Below are positions 46,483 to 56,415 of a stretch of 64,000 nucleotides of DNA, one piece after another. Position numbers and translations under genes: made by a program. Numbering within the stretch: position 1 is the first letter of the stretch; the number at the start of each line of letters is the position of its first letter. The notes under the pieces are model-generated. The model ran no database searches. It saw only the letters and a program-made list of their open reading frames with translations, and was not told where the DNA came from. The DNA comes from Gammaproteobacteria bacterium (lineage in GTDB: Bacteria; Pseudomonadota; Gammaproteobacteria; Chromatiales; Chromatiaceae): positions 1 to 64,000 of the forward strand of contig JAABTK010000014.1 in the NCBI GenBank assembly GCA_011389885.1. The letters run 5' to 3'.

Positions 46483-48666
46483 CTAGGCCTTCTCCGGCGG
46501 TCGCAGTTGGCAACTGCCGAAGAAATCGTAGTGCTCCAGGGCCTCGATGATGCCCTGGGCATGGCTGGCCTCTGAGAAGTAGATGCTGTCGCTGTCCACT
46601 AGGTGAGACAGTTCCTCGTTGTGGCGATTGGCCACCACTACGGCCAGGGTGTTGCCGCGCAGCATGTCCTCGTCCGTGCCGGAGCCGCCGGCGGCCAGGA
46701 TGTGCTCAATGGGGATGCCCCACTGATCTGCGAACCAGCGCAGCGCGAAGCCCTTGGAGGCGCGCACCGGCACGATGTCCAAGAACTGGCCGAAGGACAG
46801 GAAGGCGTTCACCGACAGTTCCCTTTGGTGCAGCAGGCGGTTGATTTCCTCCATCGACGGGGCCTCGGCGCGGTCGATGTAGAAGCTGATCTTATAGCGG
46901 CTCTGCTCCCGCGCCGGCTGCACGCTGATGCCGGGCAGTTCGCGCAGCAGGCGCCGAATCTTGCGCGGGTTCCAGGAGTGGTCGATGTGCTGGCTCCAGG
47001 CGGTGTCTGCGGTGAGCTGCGGGGCATAGTAGATTTCGGTGCCGACGTTGGTGATCAGCACGTCCGGTTGCGGGATGCCGTAGCGGCGCATGATCTTGAG
47101 CGCGGATTCGAGGCTGCGCCCGGTGGCGATGCCGAAGGTGGCGCAGCGGCGGTTGGCCCGCAGTAGCTTGATGAACGCGGCTAGGGACTGGGGATCGCCC
47201 AGCAGGTTTTGATCCAGGTCGGTGAAGATGGCCCGGTCGTGATACAGCATGGGACGCCGCCCCGGAACCGGCACCCGCTCCGGCACTTCGATGCCGGCCA
47301 CCAGGCGTTGCAGGGTCTTGAGGTAGGTGTCGGCGTGGGCCTCCCAGGAGTAATGGCGATGCACGCCCTTGAGGCCGTTGTCGGCCAATTGCTGCCATTT
47401 CAGCGCGTTACTGAGGATCTTGAGCAGGGATTGGCCCATTTGGTCCTTGTCCAGCGGATCCACCAGCACGCCGTTGTGGCAGTGTTCCACGATGTCCCGC
47501 GGGCCGCCGTCTTCGGTGGCCACCATGGGCAGGCCGCTGGCGGCGGCCTCGATTAGGGTCAGGCCGAAGGGCTCGGTCAGGGCCGGATTGACGAATACGC
47601 CCTTAGAGGCCGCGGCCAGGCGGTAGATGATGGGCACGTCGTCGGCCGCGTGGTGCTTGGGGTAGGCCGCCTTGCCGTAGAGGTCGTGGTAGTCGATTAG
47701 CAGCAGGATCTCGGTCAGCACCCCCTGCGCGCCCGACTCCAGGTCCTTGATGTCGTCCCGGTTGCCGGCCACCACCACCAAATTGGCCAGGTCTTGCAGG
47801 TCTTGATTTTCGCCGTAGGTCTCGATCAGGGTGGCGATGTTTTTGCGCTCGTCGGGGCGCGACAGGGCCAGGATGATGGGCTTTTTCGGGTCGCGCAGGA
47901 ACCGCTTCAGCTCGCGGGCGATGGGCTTGCGGCCTTCGTTGCCTTCGGGCGGGAAGAAGCGCTTGAGGTCGGTGCCCGGCGGGATCACCCGCATGTGGTC
48001 CGGCAGGTAATGATCGTACAGGCCGTACTGTTCTTCGATCTCCTGCTTGGTGCTGGTGATGATCAGGTCCGCCACGCCGAGGGCCTCCTCTTCGGCCTCG
48101 ATGCGGCGGGACATATTGTACTTGGCCTCGATTTCGTTGCGGCTCAGGCCGCTGGCCAACAGCCGACGGCGTTTAACCCGGCCCAGCGAGTGGCCGGTAT
48201 GCACCAGCGGCACGCCCAGCAGGTTGGCCATGCGCACCCCCACATAACCGGCATCGGCGTAGTGGCTGTGGATGACGCTCGGGTGTCGGTCCTCGTCGCG
48301 CAGGAAGGCCACTGCGTTGTCGGCGAAGGTGTCGAGGTGATCCCAGAGCTGTTCTTTGTAGATGTAACCCTCGGGGCCGGCCTCGATGCGCACAATGCGC
48401 ACCTTGTCCGACAGGGTTTCGATGGCTTTGCCGTAGTCGGAGCTGACATGGGAGTCGGTCACCCGGCGCGTGAACAGGTCCACCTGGGCAATGTCGGGCC
48501 GCTCCCCCAAGGCGCGGGCGAGTTCCACCACATATTTGGTTTGCCCGCCGGTGTCGGCGTCCCGGCCCAGCTCCAGGTCGCCGCCGCGAATCAGGCCGTG
48601 GACGCTGAGCAATACCAGATGCAGCGGATTGGCATCGGTGTGAGTTTGGGGTTGGGACTTGCCCAT
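46483..48666 (-). CDS. sps: Sucrose-phosphate synthase with inactive-looking SPP-like tail
   Basis: 727 aa from the ATG at 48666, with AGGAGAG upstream. GT4 part: VLLSVHGLIRGGDLELGRDADTGGQTKYVVELARAL, YADAGYVGVRMANLLGVPLVHTGHSLG, and NPALTEPFGLTLIEAAASGLPMVATEDGGP. It forms sucrose-6-phosphate from UDP-glucose and fructose-6-phosphate. From about residue 490 a HAD phosphatase-like domain follows. Its motif I reads FTDLDQNLLG, with Asn in place of the usual Thr, so it may bind but not hydrolyse sucrose-6-phosphate, as in plant SPS. First gene of the operon. Confidence 0.94.
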   Translation of the reverse strand: MGKSQPQTHTDANPLHLVLLSVHGLIRGGDLELGRDADTGGQTKYVVELARALGERPDIAQVDLFTRRVTDSHVSSDYGKAIETLSDKVRIVRIEAGPEGYIYKEQLWDHLDTFADNAVAFLRDEDRHPSVIHSHYADAGYVGVRMANLLGVPLVHTGHSLGRVKRRRLLASGLSRNEIEAKYNMSRRIEAEEEALGVADLIITSTKQEIEEQYGLYDHYLPDHMRVIPPGTDLKRFFPPEGNEGRKPIARELKRFLRDPKKPIILALSRPDERKNIATLIETYGENQDLQDLANLVVVAGNRDDIKDLESGAQGVLTEILLLIDYHDLYGKAAYPKHHAADDVPIIYRLAAASKGVFVNPALTEPFGLTLIEAAASGLPMVATEDGGPRDIVEHCHNGVLVDPLDKDQMGQSLLKILSNALKWQQLADNGLKGVHRHYSWEAHADTYLKTLQRLVAGIEVPERVPVPGRRPMLYHDRAIFTDLDQNLLGDPQSLAAFIKLLRANRRCATFGIATGRSLESALKIMRRYGIPQPDVLITNVGTEIYYAPQLTADTAWSQHIDHSWNPRKIRRLLRELPGISVQPAREQSRYKISFYIDRAEAPSMEEINRLLHQRELSVNAFLSFGQFLDIVPVRASKGFALRWFADQWGIPIEHILAAGGSGTDEDMLRGNTLAVVVANRHNEELSHLVDSDSIYFSEASHAQGIIEALEHYDFFGSCQLRPPEKA

Positions 48667-48777
48667 GGGGTCTCTCCTGTTGGCTTGTTCTTCATTCTGC
48701 AAGGGATCGGGCAAAAAGGCAAAGCCCTTTGCGCAGCGGTCGCGGCCGCCGGATGATTGCGCCGGCGCTGGCGGCCT

Positions 48778-51700
48778 TCAAGCCCGCAGGTCCTTTAGCG
48801 GCTGCGGCGCCTGGATGAGCCGACCTTGGGCCAAATCCACCCCGATTTGCTGCAAAAGCGCCAGGGTCGCGGTGTTTTCCACCTGCTCGGCGACGGTCCG
48901 CTTACCGAAGAAATGCGCCACTTCGCTAATCGAGCGGACCAGCGCCAGGTCGGCCGCGGACTCGGTGATTTGGTTGACGAAGCCGCCATGGATCTTTAGA
49001 TACGCCACCGGCAGTTTCTTGAGTTGGGAGAAGGAGGCGGCGCCGGCGCCGAAGTCGTCCAGCGCGAAGCGGAGACCGATCTTGCTGAGGGCGCGCATCT
49101 GGCGCAGGATCGCCGCTGAGGATTCGAGGCGCGCGGTGGCGGTGAGTTGGAAGCAAAGGCGCTTCGGATCCACCCGATGCTGTTCCAGGGCCTGTAACGT
49201 GAAGCGCAGGAATTCGGGGTCGCTCAGCGAGGCGTGAGACAGGTTGACGATATAGGCGGCGTGATTCGTCGCCGGGGTCTCGGCCAGCCATTGCAGCAAG
49301 TGGCCCACCACCCAGCGGTCCGTCACCGGCATTCGGCTGTAATGCGCTGCGTCATGGGCCAACTCCGCGGTCGCTCCCGGCGTCTCCGCCAGGCGCGGGA
49401 AGATCGCGTACAACTGGGCCGCGGCGGCGGCGCCGCCGATCGGCGCGATGGGCTGGGCCAGTAGTTCCAGGCGGTGGTTAGCCGCCGCCTCGGTAATGCG
49501 GTTGCGCCGCGTCGCGGCGCGCAAACCCGCGCTTTGGGTGCGCTCGGCCGTCGGCCAGACGCGAACCCGCTCGCCACCCTCGGCCTTGGCCTGGTCGCAG
49601 GCCGCTTGCGCCTCTTTGAGCGCTTGTTGCGGATCGCCGGTTTCGGTTGTGATGCAGGTCAGGCCGATACTGACGGTCAGGTTTTGGGCGCTCGGGCCGG
49701 CCGCCGCTTGGGCCAGGCGGGCGCGCAAGGCCTCGGCGCGTTCGCGGGCCTGTTCCAGGTCATGCGCCGGCAGCAGCAGGCCGAGGCTCGCAGCCCCGAG
49801 GCGCGCCGCTGCGGCGCCGCGGGGGGCCTCGGCGCTCAGGGTTATGGCACAGGCGCGCAGGTGGTTTTCTGCGCCCTCAAGGCCGAGGCGGTCGCTCATC
49901 CGTTGCAGGTGATCGATTTCCAAGTGGAGGAAACCGGCCGCGCTCTGTTCGGCCCTTACGGTTTCCATTACGCGCAGGATCTGCCGGCCGATGGCGCGGC
50001 GGTTGAGCAGGCCGGTGAGCGGATCGTGCGTGGCCTCGCGGACCACCGCGTCGTGCATTTGCTCCAAGGTGCGGTAGGAGGCGCGCTCGGTGAGCGACAG
50101 GTCGGGGTCGGGGATCGATTGCACGACCTCCTGTCCCAGGACCAGGGCCAGCTCCGGGAGTGACAGATCCAGCTCCTTGAGCCCGCGCCGATTGATGAAA
50201 ACGAAGCGCCGATGGTCCTTGCCGATCCAAATCAGGCGCAGGGCCTGGGGACCCTTGGTCGGGTGTTCCTGGCGCACCCAGTCATTGATCTCTAGCGCCA
50301 ACGCCTGCAACAGCAACGCCCGCCAGTGGCCGGTAGCATAGCCTTCGGGGGGCTGGGCGAGGGCGGCGTCGAAATCGGGCAGGGCCTGTTCCAGTTCGGT
50401 CTTGAGTTGCTCGGCGCGGATTGCCACCAGCGGCCGATCCGGGTTGCGGCCGGTGATCAGCTTGGCGGTCTCGCGCATCCAGTGATCCGCCTTGTTCGGA
50501 TTGGCCCCGACGTGATCGAAGCCGCGCTTGAGCACGCGCATGGCCTCCACCTCGGCCGCCCCCGGTTTCACCGCGGCGGTCTTATGCGAAAGCTCCAGCA
50601 GGCGTTTCAGCCCCGTGAGGTATTCATTCCAGCGTTTGGAGGCCGCGCCCTCCCGCAGATACACTTGGAGCAAGAGTTGGCGCCAGGCCTCGCGCTCGAT
50701 TTCCGCGATTACCGCGGGGATCGGCTCACCACCGAGGATCGCGGCCAGCTCGGTGGTGACGGTCTCGCGCGCCTCCAGCAGTCTTTGCTGGCCTTCGCAG
50801 CTTTGCATCACGCGTTGCAGGGCGTTTTGATAGGCCCCTTCTTGCGGGGCCATGAGGGATTCGAGTTCCGCGGCGGCCTGGTCGAAGGGCGCGAAATCCC
50901 AATCGAAGTCGTCTAGCAGGCGGTCGAACAGGCCATCGATCTTTTCGCCCAACTGTTTGTTGATGACCTGGCCTTCGTCGTCCACCGCATGCCCCAGCTT
51001 TGCGAGCTGATTGACGATGCGGCCCACCGGGTTTTCTTCCGAAGACACGGCGTCGGGGTCGAGGAAGGCGGCCTTGAGCATGGGGACCTCCAGCTTGCGC
51101 AGCCAGCGTTGCAGCCCCTTGGCCATCATCAGGTCGTGTTCGATGTTGCTGAGCAGGTTTTCCACCACGCCGAGCAGCTCGTGTTCCCGGGGCCCTATCG
51201 GGGCGCTGTCGGACTGGTCCTGCATGGCCTGGGAGACGCGCTCGGAGAGCGCGGCGAGGGGCTCTGTTTGGCCTTTTTCCCGGGTCTGCAGGGCGCTCAG
51301 GGCGTCCATGAATTGACCGGGATCGGTGGTCTCTTCCATCGCCTCCGCGGGCGCCGCCGGCTGGGCTTGGGGCTCCGGGCTCTCCTTAGGCGCCGCCGGC
51401 GCGGACGGCTTTTCGGCTTCGAACCCGAACAGGCTCCTGGCCGCCGAGAACAGGCCGCTTGGCTTGGCCTTTGGCGGCTCCGGGGCGTGCTGCGGGGTTT
51501 CCGCCGGGGCTGGCGGGGCGGGCTGGGCCGCGGCGGTTTCAGGGGCCGGCTTCGGGGCGGGCTCGGTGTCGGGCTGTTCTTGCGCTGTAGGCTTTTGCCG
51601 CGGGCCGTTTTTGGCTGTCTGTTGGTCGGGCGCCCGGTGTTCGATTTTCGGCAACACGCCTTGGTCGATGAACAGCTGGTTCAGGTCGTGGTAGAACCCG

Positions 51701-52650
51701 CCCAGGCGGGTCAGGTAATGCTTATCGAATAGGCCAAAGATCAGCTGTCGCAGGTGCAGGCTCGGTCGCACCTCGCCGCAGGCGGCGTGAAAGGCGCGAC
51801 AAATGGCCGCCGGCGCCACCGGATTGGTCTCCTTATTGAGATGCGCCCCCATGACCTCGGAGAGTCGCAATGAGAGTTCGTATAGCGGTTCGTCAAACCG
51901 GTCGTCGGCGCGATGGATCAGGGTCACCATCACCAACCAGTCGTCGAACTCTTCTTTTTCCGTCGCGGAAAGCCGCTGTTTGGCCTTGGCGGCCTGGTTG
52001 GCGGCCTGGTTGGCGGTGACTTCGCCCGCCGCGCAGGCGTCGAAGCGCTCCAACAGGCGGCTGCGGTAATGCGCCTTCAACGGGGTTTGGCGGACCTTAA
52101 CCTCCTTAATCTGCTCGAACAGGGCGCCCTCTTCGTGATTATTCGAGGCGCGTTCGGCCGCCGCCGTGAGTTCGGCCCCAACGGCGGCGAAGAACTGGCC
52201 CAGCATCCCGGCCAGCTTCGACTCGGCCTGTTGGCGCACCTGTCGCAGCAGATCGCGGGCCAACTGCGGATCGATCCGGCCTTGCTGCGGGGTATGGCGG
52301 TTGTGCTGCTGGGCGTCGTCGGAGACTTGGTGCAGGGCGGTGAGCACTTGCGGGTCGATGTGGTCGAAGGCTACGCCTAGGCTGCCTTCGAGCACGCGCG
52401 CCACCTTGGCCTTGACCTGGCAGCGTTGCTTGCCGTCCGCTGATTCCACCGTGAAGCGCAGCTCCAGCGCGTCTCCGGGGCCGAACGGGTCGGCGGCGGA
52501 AGGGGCGGCGAAACCCTCCGAACACACCAACAGCATGCCGCCGTCGCAATAGTCCCGCATGCGGCAGATTTTCGGCGGCATTTTCTTCGAGGTGAGCAGG
52601 GTGCTCAAGTCGATGGGGATGCGGGGCGAGGTTCGACGATCAATGCTCAT
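48778..52650 (-). CDS. Large PilZ / DUF1631 / degenerate GGDEF-EAL protein
   Basis: 1290 aa. The N-terminal 105 residues are a PilZ domain (RRTSPRIPIDLST, VARVLEGSLGVAFDHID), which binds cyclic di-GMP. A long DUF1631-like central region follows, with a Pro/Ala-rich linker. GGDEF text near residues 855-1020 (THDPLTGLLNRRAIGRQI) has DRLGLEG where GGDEF should be. The EAL part (HRLELLAQPIAPIGG, RFALDDFGAGAASFSQLKKLPVAYLKIHGGFV) lacks several catalytic acids. It is therefore probably a c-di-GMP receptor or regulator, not an enzyme. 111 bases before the sucrose genes, same strand. Confidence 0.88.
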   Translation of the reverse strand: MSIDRRTSPRIPIDLSTLLTSKKMPPKICRMRDYCDGGMLLVCSEGFAAPSAADPFGPGDALELRFTVESADGKQRCQVKAKVARVLEGSLGVAFDHIDPQVLTALHQVSDDAQQHNRHTPQQGRIDPQLARDLLRQVRQQAESKLAGMLGQFFAAVGAELTAAAERASNNHEEGALFEQIKEVKVRQTPLKAHYRSRLLERFDACAAGEVTANQAANQAAKAKQRLSATEKEEFDDWLVMVTLIHRADDRFDEPLYELSLRLSEVMGAHLNKETNPVAPAAICRAFHAACGEVRPSLHLRQLIFGLFDKHYLTRLGGFYHDLNQLFIDQGVLPKIEHRAPDQQTAKNGPRQKPTAQEQPDTEPAPKPAPETAAAQPAPPAPAETPQHAPEPPKAKPSGLFSAARSLFGFEAEKPSAPAAPKESPEPQAQPAAPAEAMEETTDPGQFMDALSALQTREKGQTEPLAALSERVSQAMQDQSDSAPIGPREHELLGVVENLLSNIEHDLMMAKGLQRWLRKLEVPMLKAAFLDPDAVSSEENPVGRIVNQLAKLGHAVDDEGQVINKQLGEKIDGLFDRLLDDFDWDFAPFDQAAAELESLMAPQEGAYQNALQRVMQSCEGQQRLLEARETVTTELAAILGGEPIPAVIAEIEREAWRQLLLQVYLREGAASKRWNEYLTGLKRLLELSHKTAAVKPGAAEVEAMRVLKRGFDHVGANPNKADHWMRETAKLITGRNPDRPLVAIRAEQLKTELEQALPDFDAALAQPPEGYATGHWRALLLQALALEINDWVRQEHPTKGPQALRLIWIGKDHRRFVFINRRGLKELDLSLPELALVLGQEVVQSIPDPDLSLTERASYRTLEQMHDAVVREATHDPLTGLLNRRAIGRQILRVMETVRAEQSAAGFLHLEIDHLQRMSDRLGLEGAENHLRACAITLSAEAPRGAAAARLGAASLGLLLPAHDLEQARERAEALRARLAQAAAGPSAQNLTVSIGLTCITTETGDPQQALKEAQAACDQAKAEGGERVRVWPTAERTQSAGLRAATRRNRITEAAANHRLELLAQPIAPIGGAAAAAQLYAIFPRLAETPGATAELAHDAAHYSRMPVTDRWVVGHLLQWLAETPATNHAAYIVNLSHASLSDPEFLRFTLQALEQHRVDPKRLCFQLTATARLESSAAILRQMRALSKIGLRFALDDFGAGAASFSQLKKLPVAYLKIHGGFVNQITESAADLALVRSISEVAHFFGKRTVAEQVENTATLALLQQIGVDLAQGRLIQAPQPLKDLRA

Positions 52651-52853
52651 AAAGGGCGCGGGCAGCCAGGGTTTGGGTTCAGGTGAATGCCGGGACAGGA
52701 CATGCTGAGGCGGGTAGGGGTTTTGCTCGGCGCATCCATTGGGATTACAGCGGCGCTCAAGTATCGGAAACGATTTCGTCGGCCTGCGGGGCTTCAGCCG
52801 AGGGGGCTCGACCTCAGAGCGCCGTAACCGCTCCCGCTAAGTTTGCGCCTTCG
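52651..52853. other. Gap with a fragment of element A
   Basis: About 200 bases. TCAAGTATCGGAAACGA at about 52755-52771 matches the terminus of the MITE-like element. No gene. Confidence 0.5.
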
Positions 52854-54599
52854 CTAGCCCTCATCGACAAAGGCCGAGAGGCCGGACAGGTTGTCCACCG
52901 ATTCCACGTTGAGTTCCGACAGGCTCGAACCGTCTTCGCCCAGGTTCAGGTTCAGATCGAGGTCGAGATCAGGCGGCAGCGCCAAGTTTTCGGTGCGGCG
53001 CGAGCGGCTCTTCTTCTTGCGAAACTGATAGACCTCGAACGCGGCCGAGCCGTCCACCGGCGGCGAATTCAACGATATCCGGGTTTTGTGTCCGTTGCGA
53101 TCCACCGCCAGCTTGCGCTGGCCGATCCCCGGGATCGGCATCAGCCCGACCACGGTCTCATCGCCTTCCGTATGCCGCCCGAGAAAGCAGGGCGCGCGCG
53201 AAATCTCGCCGCCCCGAGGCTTGCTGATTAACGTCGCCGGCCGCAGCCGATGGGCCACGAAGGACGCCCCGACGCTCAGGGCCTGGCCGTGCTCGGCCCG
53301 AATCCAGCGAATGCGCGCCGCCGACAAGGAGCGGCTTTCGCGCCGTTGAATGCCCAGGATGTCGCCGATCCGCAGTTGCAGCCCGGGCTGGGTCAGCACC
53401 TCCAGCTTAACCCCGGTTTGTGAGATGTCGCACACCAGCACATTGATGAAATCGTAATGCGAATGCGGGGCCGCGAAACTGCCAGGTTTAAAGCGATCCG
53501 AGTCGCCGTAGCAGATTTCTTCGTCCACCGGCCCGGAGTCACCGCGCGCAGCGGCCTTGCGGGCCTTGGCCTCTTCCAGCATGTGGCAAATCGCGGGGAT
53601 CCCGAACAGCGCCCGGGCCGGCTCATCCACCTCGCGCCGCGGGGCCAGGCGGTCGGAACGGAAGGTGAGCGCATCCCGCAGCAGGGCCACCGTAGACGAC
53701 GCCAGGCCGAGGGCGTCTGGCGCGTCTGCATCGCAGAGTTTGCGGTACAGCGCCTTCGAGTTCAGCACTAGGCAGTCCTTGCCGACACCGTCGCCGCCTT
53801 GATTGTAAGCCCGCGGACCGTCGTCTAGCTGCGGATCGACATACAGCGGGGCGTCGGCGGGATCGATTTCCGCCGTATAGGGCGCCAGTGTCAGCCCGAC
53901 GCACCAATCCGCCAGGGCGGCGTCCAACAGCTCGGCCTGTTCCTGGGAGAGGGCCGCAATCGGGAAGGCGCCGCGCAGGAGAATGCGTTTATAAATGGTC
54001 TCCACCTCCAGCGCAGCGCCGCCGGTCTTCACCGCCTTGGTCTCCAGGCCCAGGCTCCGGGCCTGCAGAAACAGCCCATGCAGCAGCAGCCAAAGGCTGG
54101 GCGGGGCGGGCAGGTGCAGGCGTTGTCGCAGCGTCAGCGCACGCTCGGCCCAGAGCAGCAGTTGCAGCACGGTCTTGGTCCATTGCGCCGCCCCGGGAAG
54201 GGCGATGAGCTTGCGGCTCGGCGGCGGCGTCTCCGCCAGCAACCGTTCGTATTCCTTAATCAGGCGGGTGCAAATCTCCAGGTGTTGGTCGGCGCGGCTC
54301 ACAACCTTTGGGGGCAAGGGCAGGCCGACTTCGCGGATGGCCTTTTCCAGGCGTTCTGCGAGTCCGATGCAGGCGGGCTCAATGATTCGCAGGGCCTCCT
54401 GGCGCCTTTTCTGCGCCAGGGCGCCGAGTCGAATCCGCTCCAGCACGCCGAGCAGGTCGGCGCAGGCATCGTCCATGTGGGCGAGCGGCAGTCTTTCCAG
54501 CATTTCGGCCAGGGTCGTCAACAGGTCGCCGTCGGCGGCGGATCCGGTTGTGGTTTTGACCGGCCCGGTGATGGCCGAAGACAGAATGTTCAAATCCAT
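52854..54599 (-). CDS. PilZ-domain protein of unknown role
   Basis: 581 aa from the ATG at 54599. AAGGA is only two bases from it, and the in-frame ATG at 54614 is an alternative. The chain is mostly helical, with a PilZ-like region near residues 400-500: VLVCDISQTGVKLEV, GIQRRESRSLSAARIRWIRAEHGQALSVGASFVAHRLRP. The end is an acidic Leu/Asp tail (DLDLDLNLNLGED). It is next to the large PilZ/DUF1631 protein and on the same strand, so the two probably act in one c-di-GMP pathway. Exact function is not known. Confidence 0.75.
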   Translation of the reverse strand: MDLNILSSAITGPVKTTTGSAADGDLLTTLAEMLERLPLAHMDDACADLLGVLERIRLGALAQKRRQEALRIIEPACIGLAERLEKAIREVGLPLPPKVVSRADQHLEICTRLIKEYERLLAETPPPSRKLIALPGAAQWTKTVLQLLLWAERALTLRQRLHLPAPPSLWLLLHGLFLQARSLGLETKAVKTGGAALEVETIYKRILLRGAFPIAALSQEQAELLDAALADWCVGLTLAPYTAEIDPADAPLYVDPQLDDGPRAYNQGGDGVGKDCLVLNSKALYRKLCDADAPDALGLASSTVALLRDALTFRSDRLAPRREVDEPARALFGIPAICHMLEEAKARKAAARGDSGPVDEEICYGDSDRFKPGSFAAPHSHYDFINVLVCDISQTGVKLEVLTQPGLQLRIGDILGIQRRESRSLSAARIRWIRAEHGQALSVGASFVAHRLRPATLISKPRGGEISRAPCFLGRHTEGDETVVGLMPIPGIGQRKLAVDRNGHKTRISLNSPPVDGSAAFEVYQFRKKKSRSRRTENLALPPDLDLDLNLNLGEDGSSLSELNVESVDNLSGLSAFVDEG

Positions 54600-54730
54600 A
54601 TTCCTTGTCCGCATTCGAGAGGCTTGGGTTGGGATCGATACGGCTTCGCGGGAGTATCCGAAGCTTGCCAGCCATTCTACCCGAAGCGGCTGGAGATTGC
54701 TTTTTACAAAGGTTTAAGACCTTTGCCGTC

Positions 54731-55108
54731 ACTAGTGTAGCGGCGCCTCAGTATCGTAAATAACCCAGGCGCATTCGGAACGCAAAGCACGCGGAGAACC
54801 GCAGAGGGCGCAGAGAGGCGTTTCGATTGCAAGGATAAGCGCCGTACCCGACATCCGCCGCTTCAGCGGCGCATGCGCTTCGCTGGCCCACCCCCTGTAT
54901 GACCGCGGGCTCGGGGCCTACACGCCTTGGCCCGGGCGCCCAACCGGAAACCCGCACAGCCCGAAGGCCCTACTCCAGGCGGCTAGGCGGCGCTTTGGCG
55001 CCGGGCAGGCGCAAGCCAGCAAAAAAACCGCCTCCGCGCGCTTTGCGGTCCTCGGCGCCCTCTGCGTTCCTAGATGGCGTTGTTTCCGTTATTGGTGCGC
55101 AGGCGTAC
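54731..55108 (-). repeat. MITE-like element, copy A3 (inverted)
   Basis: Reverse complement of 9826-10298 with one 109-bp unit instead of two. The end CTAGTGTAGCGGCGCCTCAG and the other end GGCGTTGTTTCCGTTATTGG match the termini. Internal sequence CCGCGGGCTCGGGGCCTACA is shared with A2. No transposase. Confidence 0.85.
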
Positions 55109-55947
55109 GAGCGCGCCCGCGCTTGGATAACGGAAGCTGCAGCGCTTGAAGGCGCAAAGACCCTCAGAACTGAGCGAGCGCCCCGCCGCCTGGCGGTGTT
55201 TCGTGGCTCAGGAAGGCGCCTGTTCAGCGCCTGCCCCGAGCCCGATCTGTGTTCCGAAGGCGCCTGGGCGGGGTTGTTTCCGATACCCCGACGAACCTCC
55301 CCTCAGTTTTATCCTTTTTTGCGGCCAAGATCAACTCGGAGGGCCTGGGCTGTGATCTGGTTCTCTTTTTGGGCGTTTTTCTCGCTCCTATGGCCAAATT
55401 TCCGAAACTGGCAACCGGCTGTTGGTTACAAGCCAAATCAATCGGTTATAAAAACGAATGCAAAGTATAGATTATAAACTAAAAACCCCTTGTTTTGTCA
55501 GCATGGTCGCGGGAGGTTCCGTGCGACCGGGAAAAGAAGGGGCGCCAATGAATACGACCACAGAGAAAGACGCCTTCACACCCGGCCGGTAGCGGCGCAA
55601 GGCCCAGGCGCTGCGGATCGCCACGGTTTTGGCCGCGCCGTAAGGCGCCATCCCCACCCCGGCGCCGGCCCGGGTGCGTTGGACCCCGCCGGCGGTTCGG
55701 GATTGGGCGCGATCACCCGGTTTCCGGGGTGTTTTGAATGCGGGGGCCTTGGGATAGGCGGGGCTAACGCTAGGCTGTCGAAATCGGCCGATTTCCGCGG
55801 TTCTCGGACTCCTCGGCTCTCGGATCACAAAATCCGCACAGGGTCTAGTCGCGCACCCGCACGGCGCCCCAGGTTCCGCCGCTAGCGAAGTGAGTATTCG
55901 CGTCCATTCGCGGTTCAGTGGTCGATTTCGCCTCGGTCCCGCACGCG

Positions 55948-55982
55948 CCCAGGCAATGCGCCCTGTGCCTCGGCGCATCCTA
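55948..55982. repeat. GATGCGC hairpin family D, complement copy
   Basis: CAATGCGCC and GGCGCATCC with an intervening CTGTGCCTC. Same family as 31898-31933 and 34101-34133. Confidence 0.65.
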
Positions 55983-56182
55983 CTCCTGGCGCCAGTAGAT
56001 CGACAACGAAGGTTCTCTCGCCAAGACGCAAAGGGCGCAAAGAAAAAACCTTTTCTTCTTTACGCTTAGGGCAAAAAAACGGGCAAGCATTCTATGCCGG
56101 AGATCGAAGCCGGAAGCGGGCGAATCCTGCGCTCGAATAATGGCCCGATTTCGACAGCCTAGGCCAACGCACCCGGCGAAAA

Positions 56183-56300
56183 TGAAATAACGCAAAGACC
56201 GCCAAGGCGGCTCCAAGGAGGCCGAAGTGAAGGAAGACCCCGAGAACCCGCGAAGCAAAGATTCGTGTCCATTCGTGTCTATTCGTGGTTCCTCTTCTTA
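56183..56300 (-). repeat. Dispersed repeat family B, copy 3
   Basis: Contains GAAATAACGCAAAGACCGCC and the TTCGTGTCCATTCGTGTCTA tail. It aligns with the 31640-31857 copy, with a 10-20-base rearranged middle. Confidence 0.8.
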
Positions 56301-56415
56301 GTCCGCGGGTGCGTTGGTGACGGTTCAAAAACACCGGGTGCAACTCGACCACACGCCTCTGGTCACGCGAACCCAACCCGATTTGTGTTTGTTTCGGTTA
56401 TTTTTGAACCCTTTC

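Larger units (their letters stand above)
54600..56415. other. Repeat-rich gap without supported genes
   Basis: 1.8 kb. It includes the inverted copy of the MITE-like element (54731-55108), a second set of end fragments near 55245-55290, an AT-rich patch at about 55435-55495, a GATGCGCC hairpin near 55948-55982 and repeat family B at 56183-56300. Open frames on either strand are short and of low quality. Confidence 0.8.

Noticed and set aside
55249-55495. Small proteins in the AT-rich gap
   Set aside because: Short frames with no family pattern and no ribosome site. The stretch overlaps degraded element ends.
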